From positions 1,984,001-2,048,000 of the forward strand of contig NZ_AP019777.1 of NCBI RefSeq assembly GCF_019669905.1: 64,000 nucleotides of DNA. Reading direction: 5' to 3'. The translations under genes were made by a program, and so were the position numbers. This document shows, piece after piece, positions 54,717 through 62,481 of this stretch. The notes under the pieces are model-generated. The model was not told the DNA's origin, did no database searches, and worked only from the letters and a program-made list of their open reading frames with translations. How positions within the stretch are numbered: the stretch's first letter is position 1; every line of letters begins with the position of its first letter. The stretch is from Methylomonas koyamae (GTDB taxonomy: Bacteria > Pseudomonadota > Gammaproteobacteria > Methylococcales > Methylomonadaceae).

Positions 54717-54914
54717 ATGGCGTTAAATTCGGATCGAACTGTCAACATGCTTGTTCTGCTTTGCATTGCGTTAATAGCGCTGGCGATGTTTTGGTTGGAC
54801 AGTAAGTTCGAAAGAATGAAAAAAGACTGCGAAATCATGGGCGGCAAGTTCTATTCGATCTCGTTCACCGAAAACATTTGCGTTGAAGGCGAACGAGTCC
54901 GGCAACTCCAATAA
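54717..54914 (+). CDS. Small membrane protein, hypothetical (65 aa)
   Basis: The frame has an ATG at 54717, an N-terminal membrane helix (about residues 11-27, MLVLLCIALIALAMFWL) and a soluble tail with Cys residues (KKDCEIMGGKFYSI and ENICVEGERV). The CxxMGG pattern and a later Cys recall small membrane proteins of proteobacteria, but I cannot name a family. The ribosome site is weak (AGCGG). Confidence 0.5.
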   Translation: MALNSDRTVNMLVLLCIALIALAMFWLDSKFERMKKDCEIMGGKFYSISFTENICVEGERVRQLQ

Positions 54915-55119
54915 ACCGGACAAACCGTAATTTTGCCTGCGGGCGATATCGGCGAACGGCAAATTTTGCGGCAGTTCGCACCAAATCTAGCGGCTCAAAT
55001 CCAAAGGCCAATATTAGCCGTTACTCAATAAATCCGGGTTATACCGCAATAGGGAGTATGATCGAGGCTTCAGGCACTTTTTGCCCGACGTTTAACGCGG
55101 GGCTTTACCGGAGTAAATT

Positions 55120-55479
55120 ATGGCTTCACTGGATATGCACGGCGCTTACGATCTAAGCTTGGCTAAGATCGACGAATTGGTTACTAAAATCTCCCACGGC
55201 AATTATGCCTTGGGCGTCATCAATCAAAATACGCATAAATTCGTCGTCAAGTATGTCGGGCGGGCCGAGGAAGATCTCAACGTGCGTTTGAAACAGCATG
55301 TCGGTAAATACCCCAAATTCAAGTTTAGCTACGCGGCGTCGCCGCAAGCGGCGTTCGAGAAGGTATGCCGCAACTTTCACGATTTCGGCGGTACGCAAAA
55401 ACTGGGCAATACCGTCCATCCCAAGCCGCCGGTGCACGCCGATTGGAAATGCCCTTGCTGCGGTACTTCCGTCGATTGA
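55120..55479 (+). CDS. Stand-alone GIY-YIG-like nuclease domain protein
   Basis: The 119-residue protein has a GIY-like YALGVI (29-34), YVGRAEEDLNVRLKQH (45-60) with a candidate catalytic Arg, a Glu in AFEKVC (E80), HDFG, LGNTVHP with a His, and a C-terminal CxxC (WKCPCCG). It fits the small GIY-YIG nuclease-like family, though the catalytic set is not fully canonical. A role in DNA handling is possible but unproven. A GGAG site precedes the ATG; an 8-bp hairpin terminator follows. Confidence 0.65.
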   Translation: MASLDMHGAYDLSLAKIDELVTKISHGNYALGVINQNTHKFVVKYVGRAEEDLNVRLKQHVGKYPKFKFSYAASPQAAFEKVCRNFHDFGGTQKLGNTVHPKPPVHADWKCPCCGTSVD

Positions 55480-55491
55480 CCGCCTGTTCTT

Positions 55492-55516
55492 AAGCCTCAA
55501 CGTTAATGTGAGGCTT
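55492..55516. terminator. Hairpin terminator between convergent genes
   Basis: AAGCCTCA (55492-55499) pairs perfectly with TGAGGCTT (55509-55516), loop nine bases, followed by TGAC. It lies 13 bases past the GIY-YIG stop and can serve both directions. Confidence 0.6.
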
Positions 55517-55557
55517 TGACATAACGCTCTCCGCGAGTAGCGGCCCGCTTGCGGAAA

Positions 55558-56070
55558 TTACTGCTTGATCCCGGCGGAAACGAAGGTGCCCAAGACATTG
55601 TCGCTGCAGGTCGCGGTGATCTGGTTGCCGTCGCTGCTGACGGTGCCGCTGCAATTGCCCTGCGAGGTCCAGCCGTTTTGGTATTGGGCGAAATAGTTGT
55701 AGCTGATGTTTTGGGCGACCACAGTCCCGCTGCCTTTGGACTCGTAGCCTATGCCTTGCGGCAGCATGCCCCAACTGCTGAATTGAAAACCGGAGTTTTG
55801 CTGGACAATGCGCGAGCCGTTGGCCGGTGCGCTGGGGTTGTACCAGGTGCCGCTGATGTCGATGACCGCAGGCGGCGGGACTTCGAAATTGCCGTTGGCT
55901 AATGGAATGCCATTGGGAGCTGGTTGAGGAGCGGCTGATGTTACCGGCGGCGGAGAGACTTGCGGTTTGGGGAAAATTTTATCCCAATTGCTGATCACCG
56001 CGACCGCGACCGAGCCGATCACGGTGATTACGGTAGCAATGATGGTGGCGTTCGAGCCGGATTCCGCCAT
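55558..56070 (-). CDS. Membrane-anchored hypothetical protein (170 aa)
   Basis: The ATG at 56070 follows AGCAGGAGAAC, a strong site. The product starts with a single membrane helix (about 8-26, ATIIATVITVIGSVAVAVI). It then has a Pro-rich linker and a C-terminal beta-rich domain from about residue 70 (VIDISGTWYNPSAPANGSRIVQQNSG...), with two Cys (NCSG, ATCSD). The domain reads like a small lipocalin-like or surface fold but I do not recognise it. Function unknown. Confidence 0.65.
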   Translation of the reverse strand: MAESGSNATIIATVITVIGSVAVAVISNWDKIFPKPQVSPPPVTSAAPQPAPNGIPLANGNFEVPPPAVIDISGTWYNPSAPANGSRIVQQNSGFQFSSWGMLPQGIGYESKGSGTVVAQNISYNYFAQYQNGWTSQGNCSGTVSSDGNQITATCSDNVLGTFVSAGIKQ

Positions 56071-56437
56071 GATGTTCTCCTGCTGGCTGTTTGCGGCGGA
56101 TTATAGCGCGGCCTGCGAATTCGCTGCAGGGCCTTAGGTGCTGAACGAAGCGAAGCGCATCGATCGTGTAATCCGGTGCATGTTGTGATTGAGATGCCTC
56201 GGTTTTAATTGTGTCGCTACCGCGAAGCCAAGTTTAACGCCGGTTCGCGGACCGGCATTCAAAAAGCATTTGTCGCGAATGCGTGCGACGTTCAAGCCTT
56301 CGCCAACCAACTAGACCGTTTGCTGGCCCGAGCTGCCGGCAAGCGTTAAGCCGCCCGGTTTCGGTGTCGGCTGTCACCGACACTGGAGCGGCACAGTTTC
56401 TATAGCGTTTGATTTCGGTTTCAACCAGGAGGTGGGG
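56071..56437. other. Intergenic region before the EthD-like gene
   Basis: This region of 367 bases holds no supported gene. A long minus-strand frame crosses it and the next gene (56234-57016), but it is a reading-frame shadow of the EthD-like gene and lacks a ribosome site. Confidence 0.5.
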
Positions 56438-56791
56438 ATGAAAAAAATCAGTATTCTGTACCCTAACCGGGCGGATGCCCGCTTCGATTTTGCTTATTAC
56501 GTGGATTCCCACATGCCGCTGTCGATAGAACGCCTCAGCGCCCACCCAGGGTATCGCGGGGTATCGGTCGAACGAGGGTTGGGCGGTGCGGTGCCGGGTA
56601 GCCCGCCGGCTTATGTCGCCATGTGCCATTTTCTGTTCGAATCGGTGGAAGATTTTTTGGTCGCGTTTATGCCGCATGCCGCCGAGCTGCAGGGCGATAT
56701 GCCGAATTACACCGATATTGAACCGGTGATTCAGTTCAACGACGTGTTGATTTCGGCGCAAGCCGGCGACTTGACGAGACCGGATCAATGA
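56438..56791 (+). CDS. EthD-family protein
   Basis: The ATG at 56438 follows an AGGAGG site by five bases and gives 117 residues starting MKKISILYPNRADARFDFAYYVDSHMPLS. This is the EthD/DUF fold of ferredoxin-like barrels that act in ring-cleavage or decarboxylation steps of some pathways. The family is known in ethyl tert-butyl ether degradation clusters, but no pathway partner is here, so the substrate is unknown. Confidence 0.85.
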   Translation: MKKISILYPNRADARFDFAYYVDSHMPLSIERLSAHPGYRGVSVERGLGGAVPGSPPAYVAMCHFLFESVEDFLVAFMPHAAELQGDMPNYTDIEPVIQFNDVLISAQAGDLTRPDQ

Positions 56792-56892
56792 TAGCCGGAG
56801 AGATGATTGGCCGATTATTGGGTTGCCATCGCTCGCTGAGCCTGAGCTTTCGTCGCAATGCGGTTGGCCGCTATTGCCGTTAGAGCGGGCGG

Positions 56893-57570
56893 CTAGAAAG
56901 GGTCCAACAACACCGGCGCTTTGCCGAACTCGGTCTTGTATTCGCCGTTTGGCACGTACCAACCGGCGCCTTGAGAGCCGTTCATCCAAGCCACACGCTT
57001 GCCTTCCGAGGCCCATTTCTCAAGTTTCTCGCCGCTTTTGGTCAGGTAGTTGGATGCGTAGCAAACGGTATTCAGCCAGGGGTCGATGATCAACCAGGAC
57101 TTGGCTACTTTAAGGTTGGTGAAATCGGCCATCGACGCATAGTCTTGCGCCGAATCGGGGATTGCTTCCTGGGAAACCAGGCAAAAGGCGTGGTCGCCTT
57201 TGTCGTGAACGATGCCGATGTAGAGTAAGTCGCGCTTGATATTGTAGATTTTCTTAGCGTAATAAGCGCTCAAGGCTGCCATTTCGCCGCAGTTGCCCGA
57301 ACGGTCGGCAATGGTCATCTTGACCAATTTCTCGGCCAATTCCAAGTGCGATGTGGCGCCGTTGAGCCTGTGTTTGCCAGACTCGTCAGCTTCATGCAAT
57401 CGGGTCTTGCCTTTAGCGCTCATATTCACTAGAACGGCATGCCCGGCAAGGTCCACGTCGTAAAGCTTGTTACTGGACTTATGGCCTTTTTTAAAGAACT
57501 CTCTGACTAGAACCTTGATTTTTTCGCCTTCGTCCACCAGCATGGTTGTACCCTGCAAAATCTGATCCAC
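56893..57570 (-). CDS. Candidate cysteine hydrolase (Cys-His-Asp triad), hypothetical
   Basis: The 225-residue protein has a papain/transglutaminase-like triad: Cys94 in SGNCGEMAALS, His127 in KGDHAFCLV and Asp163 in WLIIDPW. Order and spacing (33 and 36 residues) resemble bacterial cysteine peptidase, deamidase and effector families. No signal peptide or membrane helix is visible; the N-terminus has a Lys-rich helix. Target and direction of export are unknown. It is alone on the minus strand, with the EthD gene convergent. The start has no strong ribosome site (no clear purine block), so it may lie a few residues later. Confidence 0.55.
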   Translation of the reverse strand: MDQILQGTTMLVDEGEKIKVLVREFFKKGHKSSNKLYDVDLAGHAVLVNMSAKGKTRLHEADESGKHRLNGATSHLELAEKLVKMTIADRSGNCGEMAALSAYYAKKIYNIKRDLLYIGIVHDKGDHAFCLVSQEAIPDSAQDYASMADFTNLKVAKSWLIIDPWLNTVCYASNYLTKSGEKLEKWASEGKRVAWMNGSQGAGWYVPNGEYKTEFGKAPVLLDPF

Positions 57571-57722
57571 TGCGTTTTTTAGACGCCCCGCTTACCGCCG
57601 CAGCTTGCGGACGAACGGGTTCGCCTTACTCGGCATTACGGTTCTCGGCGGCGTATGCTTAGTATAAACGGATACCTTATAGTTTATAAGGATGACTGGC
57701 GTCGGACGGTAAACGGCGCATA

Positions 57723-57742
57723 GGCCGCGCTCTAGCGCGGCC
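57723..57742. terminator. Perfect 8-bp GC hairpin next to gene end
   Basis: GGCCGCGC (57723-57730) pairs with GCGCGGCC (57735-57742), loop four bases. It stands two bases beyond the stop of the 170-residue membrane protein gene. No T-run is seen. Confidence 0.5.
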
Positions 57743-57744
57743 GG

Positions 57745-58257
57745 TTAAAGGCGATCTATGATTTCGATACAACGCTGGAACGCACTCCGGATAATGAAGA
57801 AGGTCATCGCTAACGGAAACGATAGATAATGTTCCGGCAGCGCCAGGCACACCAGCAGCAGCGCCGCAATCAAGCAGGGCGTGGCGCGGGACAGGTAAGT
57901 CTCGAAATAGCGGAAAGTTTCTTGCGATTCCCAATCGAAGCGCGGGCTGCGGTTGATAAACCCGAACAGCATCCAGGCGGCGAGCAGTGCGAAATAGACC
58001 GGAAACACGCTGAATTGCGGCGAACCTTCGCTGAATAGCGGCTTCCAGTAACCGTACCAGGCCCATAGGCAGGCGCAGGCGAAACCGTCGTGCCAGACCG
58101 CGCCGCTAAGCCGCTTCGAGCAGCCGCCCAGCAAGAATATCGCCGCGATCAGGGCTGCGGACATCCAAAAGGCTTCCAGATTCAGTAAGGGCAAAACCGG
58201 GTTTTGGGTTTCGATCAGTGTGGTCAGGATCAGGCTGCTGGCTATGAATACAGGCAT
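57745..58257 (-). CDS. Multi-pass membrane protein, hypothetical
   Basis: The start at 58257 gives 170 residues beginning MPVFIASSLILTTLI. About four hydrophobic segments are visible (2-12, 28-47, 81-103, 126-150). They are separated by a Cys-bearing GGCSKRLSGAVWHDGFACACLWAWYGYWKPLF part and a FDWESQETFRYFETYLSRATP loop. No family is recognised. A longer upstream frame exists but adds no hydrophobic or homologous content. It may share a transcript with the next gene (128 bases upstream). Confidence 0.5.
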   Translation of the reverse strand: MPVFIASSLILTTLIETQNPVLPLLNLEAFWMSAALIAAIFLLGGCSKRLSGAVWHDGFACACLWAWYGYWKPLFSEGSPQFSVFPVYFALLAAWMLFGFINRSPRFDWESQETFRYFETYLSRATPCLIAALLLVCLALPEHYLSFPLAMTFFIIRSAFQRCIEIIDRL

Positions 58258-58384
58258 CGGCGTCGTCCGGTCTAAGAGGATGCGACAGTCTGCCCTAAAA
58301 TCGCGATTAACCCAAGATGCGCAACGCGGCATACCGGCCTTTGCCGGTACGCCGTTGCCGATCAAGCCCAGGTGTAACGCTCGC

Positions 58385-59161
58385 TCAGGCCCACATCGGT
58401 ATATTGTTGCCGGCGCCGGCATTGCTGTCGGCCAAACGTTCGGAATAGGCGTCGCCTTGGCGGAACACCCATTCGTCGACCGCGCCGAGTAAATGGAAGA
58501 TAAAGCCGAAAGCGCCCAGATTCAGCGAATGCCCCGATTCGTGTGCCATGTGCCAATCGCCGGAATTCATGTCGACGAAGGCGAAATTACCCATATTGAA
58601 GGCGGTGTCCCAGATGTTGAGGTTGCTGACCAGGCCGCCTTTAACGAAAATCGTGCCGGTCGGCCAATCGACGCGCAGGCCTTGCAATTTCAGATACTGC
58701 ACTTGAAAACCGGTGACCGCGGCCAGCAACAGGCTGAACAACAGAAACAGCAAACCCAGCAACACGATGGGCCAGCTCATCGGCAGGCACCAGTTAGACC
58801 AGCCGATCAGTGCTTGGTACACCTCGAATTGGGAAATCCATTTGACGATCGCCAGCAGATTCAACCCGAAAAAACCGATTGCCACGCCCTGCGCCAAACC
58901 GGCATTGCCGGTCTGGCTCAGCAGTTCGAACAGGATCAGCCCGTTCAACGAGGCATTGCTGCCCACCAACATACCGCGCATGAATTCGGAAAAGCCGGTC
59001 GCGGCGGACACCGTCGTCGCGGCTAGAATATAGAACAGCAGCATCGCCCCGGCATATACGCCGAAAGTGATGCCCATATTCTTCGCCAGGAAGAATATCA
59101 GAGCAAACAAGCCGACAGCCGTCAGGCCGCCCAGAATGACTATCCACGTTTTTATGGTCAT
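58385..59161 (-). CDS. Membrane protein with HExxH motif (uncharacterised family)
   Basis: The ATG at 59161 follows TGAGGAGAA and gives 258 residues. About five membrane helices lie in residues 8-150. The C-terminal part (about 163-258) has HESGH at 207-211 (WHMAHESGHSLNLGAFGF), a downstream acidic AVDEW (229-231) and ERLADSN. The HExxH is a zinc-peptidase signature and the surrounding pattern recurs in a conserved family of predicted bacterial membrane proteins, to my knowledge without tested function. Whether it is a protease or a metal-binding non-enzyme is open. Confidence 0.65.
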   Translation of the reverse strand: MTIKTWIVILGGLTAVGLFALIFFLAKNMGITFGVYAGAMLLFYILAATTVSAATGFSEFMRGMLVGSNASLNGLILFELLSQTGNAGLAQGVAIGFFGLNLLAIVKWISQFEVYQALIGWSNWCLPMSWPIVLLGLLFLLFSLLLAAVTGFQVQYLKLQGLRVDWPTGTIFVKGGLVSNLNIWDTAFNMGNFAFVDMNSGDWHMAHESGHSLNLGAFGFIFHLLGAVDEWVFRQGDAYSERLADSNAGAGNNIPMWA

Positions 59162-59314
59162 GGCAATTCTCCTCATCAAGAATTAAACCGGCGATCCGAC
59201 GGTGCCGAATCGCAGTGTCCGGGCCGGCGCTTGCCGAAATGGTATCCGGGCTGCGGCACCGGTTGTTTGGCGGCTGATTCGAGCCGTCGATTCTCCTTAC
59301 TCCAATGTAACGGC

Positions 59315-59971
59315 TTATGCAACCGATTTTCGTTTTTGGATGCCGAGCGCCGCCATCACGCCGGACAAAAACAGCCAAATACCGGCCGGCAGCGGCACGG
59401 CCGCGACCGAGTAGCTGACCACCGAGAACCGGATTTGGTCGTCGGCGAAATTAGGCAGATTCGGCACGTTGAAATCCAGCCAACGCCAGCCGGGGCCGTT
59501 AATCGCCGCCAACGACACTAAGGACCAATCGTGCAAATCCGGCGGCAGCGTATCGTGCCAGAGTTGGCCGGCAGCGTTGTCTTGGCGCAAACCGAACTGC
59601 ATTGTCGGGTTGGAAAGTCCGTTCCAATCGGTATTGGAAATACTGGCGCCGGCGACAATCAAACCGTCCGCCGCTAATGTGGCGGAGCCGTTTTGCTGGT
59701 CGTTTTGTACGAATAGGTTAACCGGCGCCGCCAAATGGGCGGTAAAGCCGTTGCCGAAGGCATGGCTGAACTGGCTGACGACGCCGGTGCCGACATCGTA
59801 AGTAAACGAGCCCGCCAGCGTGCTGCCGACATCGACGCCGTTACCGGCCAGCAAGGTGCCGATTTCGGTGACGGTGCCGGTGTAATCGACCCGTATCGAC
59901 TGAGCCTGGCCGGACAGCGGCAACAACAGGCTGCTGCTGGCAATCAAAACATGGGCTAAAGTAAGTTGCAT
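59315..59971 (-). CDS. VPLPA-CTERM sorting-signal protein
   Basis: The 218-residue protein has an N-terminal signal peptide (about 1-23, HVLIASSSLLLPLSGQAQ). It has a beta-rich middle with DYTGTVTEIGTLLAGNGVDVG and a C-terminal tail VPLPAGIWLFLSGVMAALGIQKRK: motif, helix and basic end. This matches the VPLPA form of PEP-CTERM-like signals cut by an exosortase at the outer face. Such proteins tend to be exported into biofilm or surface matrix. No exosortase gene is in this window. Nothing shows the surface function. Confidence 0.8.
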   Translation of the reverse strand: MQLTLAHVLIASSSLLLPLSGQAQSIRVDYTGTVTEIGTLLAGNGVDVGSTLAGSFTYDVGTGVVSQFSHAFGNGFTAHLAAPVNLFVQNDQQNGSATLAADGLIVAGASISNTDWNGLSNPTMQFGLRQDNAAGQLWHDTLPPDLHDWSLVSLAAINGPGWRWLDFNVPNLPNFADDQIRFSVVSYSVAAVPLPAGIWLFLSGVMAALGIQKRKSVA

Positions 59972-60206
59972 GGTAACTCCTATCGAAAGTGGCTTTGGAT
60001 CGGCCGGTGGGCACCCTTAGGCCCAATTACGGTTATGGCGCCGCCGCATGCCGATCGGCTGAATGGGTAGGAGTAATTTATCGGGCGCGGTACGGTTGAG
60101 CAGTGAGCAATTTCACTCAGTCGCGGTGGACTTGTCCGCATCGGACGCCGATTGCACCGGGTGCTTTGGCTGTTGATGCCAGTTACAAACGCAAGACAGG
60201 GTTGCG

Positions 60207-60629
60207 ATGACGAAAAACATACCCGATAAGTTCGGATTGGCAGTGTTGAAGTTGCTGATGCTTACAGCTTGCACGGCGGCCGTTCCTCCGCTCGACACGC
60301 CGACCGCTTTGCCGAACGGCCGGCTGACGCCAATTTTCGTGACCGCGGCCCGTCAGAAAGCGGAGGTTAAACCAGCGTTGGCAGCAGCCGGTTTCCGCGT
60401 TGTCGACGCATTGTCTGACGACGCACTGCTGCTGCGGGCGACGATAGGAATCGACCAAGGCGAGCAAGCCTGCGGCACGATGAATAATGTCCGGTTGCAA
60501 TTGCGCCGGGAAAGCAACACTGTTGCTGAAGTTGCGGGTAAGGGTTGGACCGGGAGTTGCCAGCCGAATATACTCGACGAACTCAGCCGCAAGTTATGGC
60601 GGCAGCTTTTCGACCAACCGCTGCAATAG
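60207..60629 (+). CDS. Putative lipoprotein (140 aa)
   Basis: The N-terminus has a charged head, hydrophobic stretch and a lipobox-like LTAC near residue 22, so it may be a lipoprotein. The body (LTPIFVTAARQKAEVKPALAAAGFRVVDAL and ATIGIDQGEQACG) is not recognised. It begins the plus-strand group with two further genes 11 and 49 bases apart. The ATG at 60207 is preceded by a weak purine stretch. Confidence 0.5.
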   Translation: MTKNIPDKFGLAVLKLLMLTACTAAVPPLDTPTALPNGRLTPIFVTAARQKAEVKPALAAAGFRVVDALSDDALLLRATIGIDQGEQACGTMNNVRLQLRRESNTVAEVAGKGWTGSCQPNILDELSRKLWRQLFDQPLQ

Positions 60630-60640
60630 GAACCAGACCG

Positions 60641-61264
60641 ATGCCATCGATATTTTGCCGTCCGCTTCGCGTTACCGTCGCCGCAATCTGCATTGGCTTG
60701 TCGGGCTGCGCGTACATCACCGAAGGCACCAAGCTAGGGCCGATTTCGCCGTCGGCCAACAACATGAAACCGATGGTGGAACATACCGTCGGGGATTTTG
60801 CCTTCACGCTGGAAGGCGGCAAGATGGTGACCTCCAATCTTGCCGGCACGCTGATTAACCAGAGCGTAATGGATGCCTGGCAGGACAAGGGCTACATTCG
60901 CGACCACGAAGCGGTGGAGCCCGGAGAGTTTACCGGTAAAGCCGATTACGAATTGACCCTGAGCGGCAGCCAATACGGCGATTCCAGCATCGGTATGCAG
61001 ATTCTGAGTGGGCTGACGTTGACCCTAATCCCTTATACCGTCACGCAGAATTACGATATCCAATACACGCTGGCCGACGTCAAAACCGGCAAGAAATATA
61101 CCGGTAGCATCGAAGAAGCCAACAAGGGCTACGTCGAACTATTCATGCTGTTTGCGTTGCCGTTTTCCAAGCAGAACCAAGATGCCATGTTCGAGCGGAT
61201 CGGCGATCATCTGTACGACCAGCTTTACCGCAACGGCGCCTTTCAAGCGGCACCGGTCCGGTAA
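60641..61264 (+). CDS. Lipoprotein, hypothetical (207 aa)
   Basis: The ATG at 60641, after AGGAACCAG, gives 207 residues with a lipobox LSGC at 20-23 (AICIGLSGCAY), so the protein is likely anchored in the envelope. The mature part carries GDFAFTLEGGKMVTSNLAG, ADYELTLSGSQYGDSSIG and a C-terminal FERIGDHLYDQLYRNG. No domain is recognised. It follows the first lipoprotein by 11 bases and is probably co-transcribed. Confidence 0.6.
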   Translation: MPSIFCRPLRVTVAAICIGLSGCAYITEGTKLGPISPSANNMKPMVEHTVGDFAFTLEGGKMVTSNLAGTLINQSVMDAWQDKGYIRDHEAVEPGEFTGKADYELTLSGSQYGDSSIGMQILSGLTLTLIPYTVTQNYDIQYTLADVKTGKKYTGSIEEANKGYVELFMLFALPFSKQNQDAMFERIGDHLYDQLYRNGAFQAAPVR

Positions 61265-61313
61265 TCGGTCGGCGCCGGCCGTAATTTTTCAAGCAAACCC
61301 GGAGGTAAATGCC

Positions 61314-61847
61314 ATGTTGGAAATCATCCTGCTCTTGGTCGCCGTTGCGTTGGCGGCATTCGCGGTGCTGGCCTGGCGCCAGCCGGACACGTTTAGCGTT
61401 AGCCGCTCGTTGGCGATGGCGGCGCCGGCATCGGCGGTGTTTGCCCAGGTCAACGATTTGCGCAAATGGGAGGCCTGGTCGCCCTGGGCCAAGCTGGATC
61501 CGAAGGCGCAAAACAGTTTCGAAGGGCCCGATGCCGGCGTCGGCGCGGTGATGCGTTGGTCGGGCAACAATCAGGTCGGGCAGGGCAGTATGGCCATCGT
61601 CGACAGCCGGCCGGACAGCTTCATCCGCTTTAGCCTGGAGTTCGTAAAGCCGTTCAAAGCCAGTAACGTCGCCGAATTCAGCTTCGCCGAGGCCGGCAAC
61701 GAAACCGTGGTGACTTGGACCATGTCCGGGCGCAATAATGTTGTCGGTAAGGCGATGAGCGTACTGATGAATTGCGACAAAATGGTCGGCGGCCAATTCG
61801 AACAGGGTTTGGCGGCAATCAAGCGTATCGTCGAAGCTGGCGCCTGA
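61314..61847 (+). CDS. SRPBCC-family protein with N-terminal membrane helix
   Basis: The ATG at 61314 follows GGAGGTAAA and gives 177 residues. A helix (about 3-22, EIILLLVAVALAAFAVLAW) precedes a START/Bet v1-like SRPBCC domain (about 32-175) with SRSLAMAAPASAVFAQVNDLRKWEAWSPWAKLDP and the GxxxGxxxxG-rich middle. This family often handles hydrophobic ligands, for example polyketide cyclase/dehydrase relatives. The function is not known. It is the third gene of the lipoprotein group. Confidence 0.75.
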   Translation: MLEIILLLVAVALAAFAVLAWRQPDTFSVSRSLAMAAPASAVFAQVNDLRKWEAWSPWAKLDPKAQNSFEGPDAGVGAVMRWSGNNQVGQGSMAIVDSRPDSFIRFSLEFVKPFKASNVAEFSFAEAGNETVVTWTMSGRNNVVGKAMSVLMNCDKMVGGQFEQGLAAIKRIVEAGA

Positions 61848-61872
61848 TACTGCGGGGGCGGGTTTTGCGGTA

Positions 61873-61896
61873 GTGCCCAAGCCTGGGCCTGGGCAC
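61873..61896. terminator. Hairpin between convergent genes
   Basis: GTGCCCA (61873-61879) pairs with TGGGCAC (61890-61896), loop ten bases, between the SRPBCC gene and the convergent 85-residue gene. No T-run. Confidence 0.4.
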
Positions 61897-61941
61897 GTGG
61901 GGTTGGAAGTCGGGCTTCCGCTTAGTTAAGCCTGGCCTGAG

Positions 61942-62199
61942 CTAGCTCGCCAGGCTGTCGGCCTCGAGCGATACGTCTTCCAGAAAGCTCAAACAACCCA
62001 GTTCTCTGGCGAATTCCTGAATTTCGCCGGCCATGTGAAAGTTCAAGATCGCGTTCGTTTTCAGATCGACAACCGCGTATTCGACGAGTGGATTGTCGCT
62101 TTTTAACCTTGGCTGGTATTTTAGTAATTTCTTCGATTCCTTAGCCAACTTCCGATTGATCCTGGCGGTCAGTGCCCGAATTGAAACCAATTTTTTCAT
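61942..62199 (-). CDS. Small hypothetical protein (85 aa)
   Basis: The ATG at 62199 follows AAGGAG by eight bases (a TTG lies six bases earlier). The 85-residue product is Lys/Leu-rich at its start (MKKLVSIRALTARINRKLAKESKKLLKYQP) and acidic later, with YAVVDLKTNAILNFHMAGEIQEFARELG. It resembles small stand-alone proteins of toxin-antitoxin or metabolic-control type but no family is recognised. No partner is adjacent. Confidence 0.6.
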   Translation of the reverse strand: MKKLVSIRALTARINRKLAKESKKLLKYQPRLKSDNPLVEYAVVDLKTNAILNFHMAGEIQEFARELGCLSFLEDVSLEADSLAS

Positions 62200-62413
62200 G
62201 CTCAATCTCCTTAGGTTGTTAGGAGAGCTGAGTATAGTCCCGCTGGCCGCGAATTACACGCACCGATCGCAGCCGCGGCCGAACGCGCTACCGAGCCGGC
62301 TCGGCCGCCGGCGCCTCGCGCCTTCCCACCGCCGCTCCGGCAGCAATCCCGGTTCCAGTTAGCCGGGATGCGAAAAAAACCGAAATGCCGGCCGGACACC
62401 CGCGTCCGCAGCC

Positions 62414-62468
62414 GGGTTCGCTAGCCCGAACCCGCTAGCCAACGCGGATTCCGGCACAGCGGAATCCG
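62414..62468. repeat. Two tandem hairpins in a GC-rich gap
   Basis: GGGTTCG (62414-62420) pairs with CGAACCC (62427-62433) and CGGATTCCG (62445-62453) with CGGAATCCG (62460-62468). They lie just downstream of the Cys-rich miniprotein gene (minus strand) and may end its transcript. The gap 62200-62481 has no other feature. Confidence 0.45.
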
Positions 62469-62481
62469 TTAGCGGGTGCGA

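Noticed and set aside
56234..57016. A 260-codon minus-strand frame across the EthD-like gene
   Set aside because: It is antisense to a gene with a strong AGGAGG start and overlaps the 3' end of the cysteine-hydrolase gene in another frame; no domain is seen.
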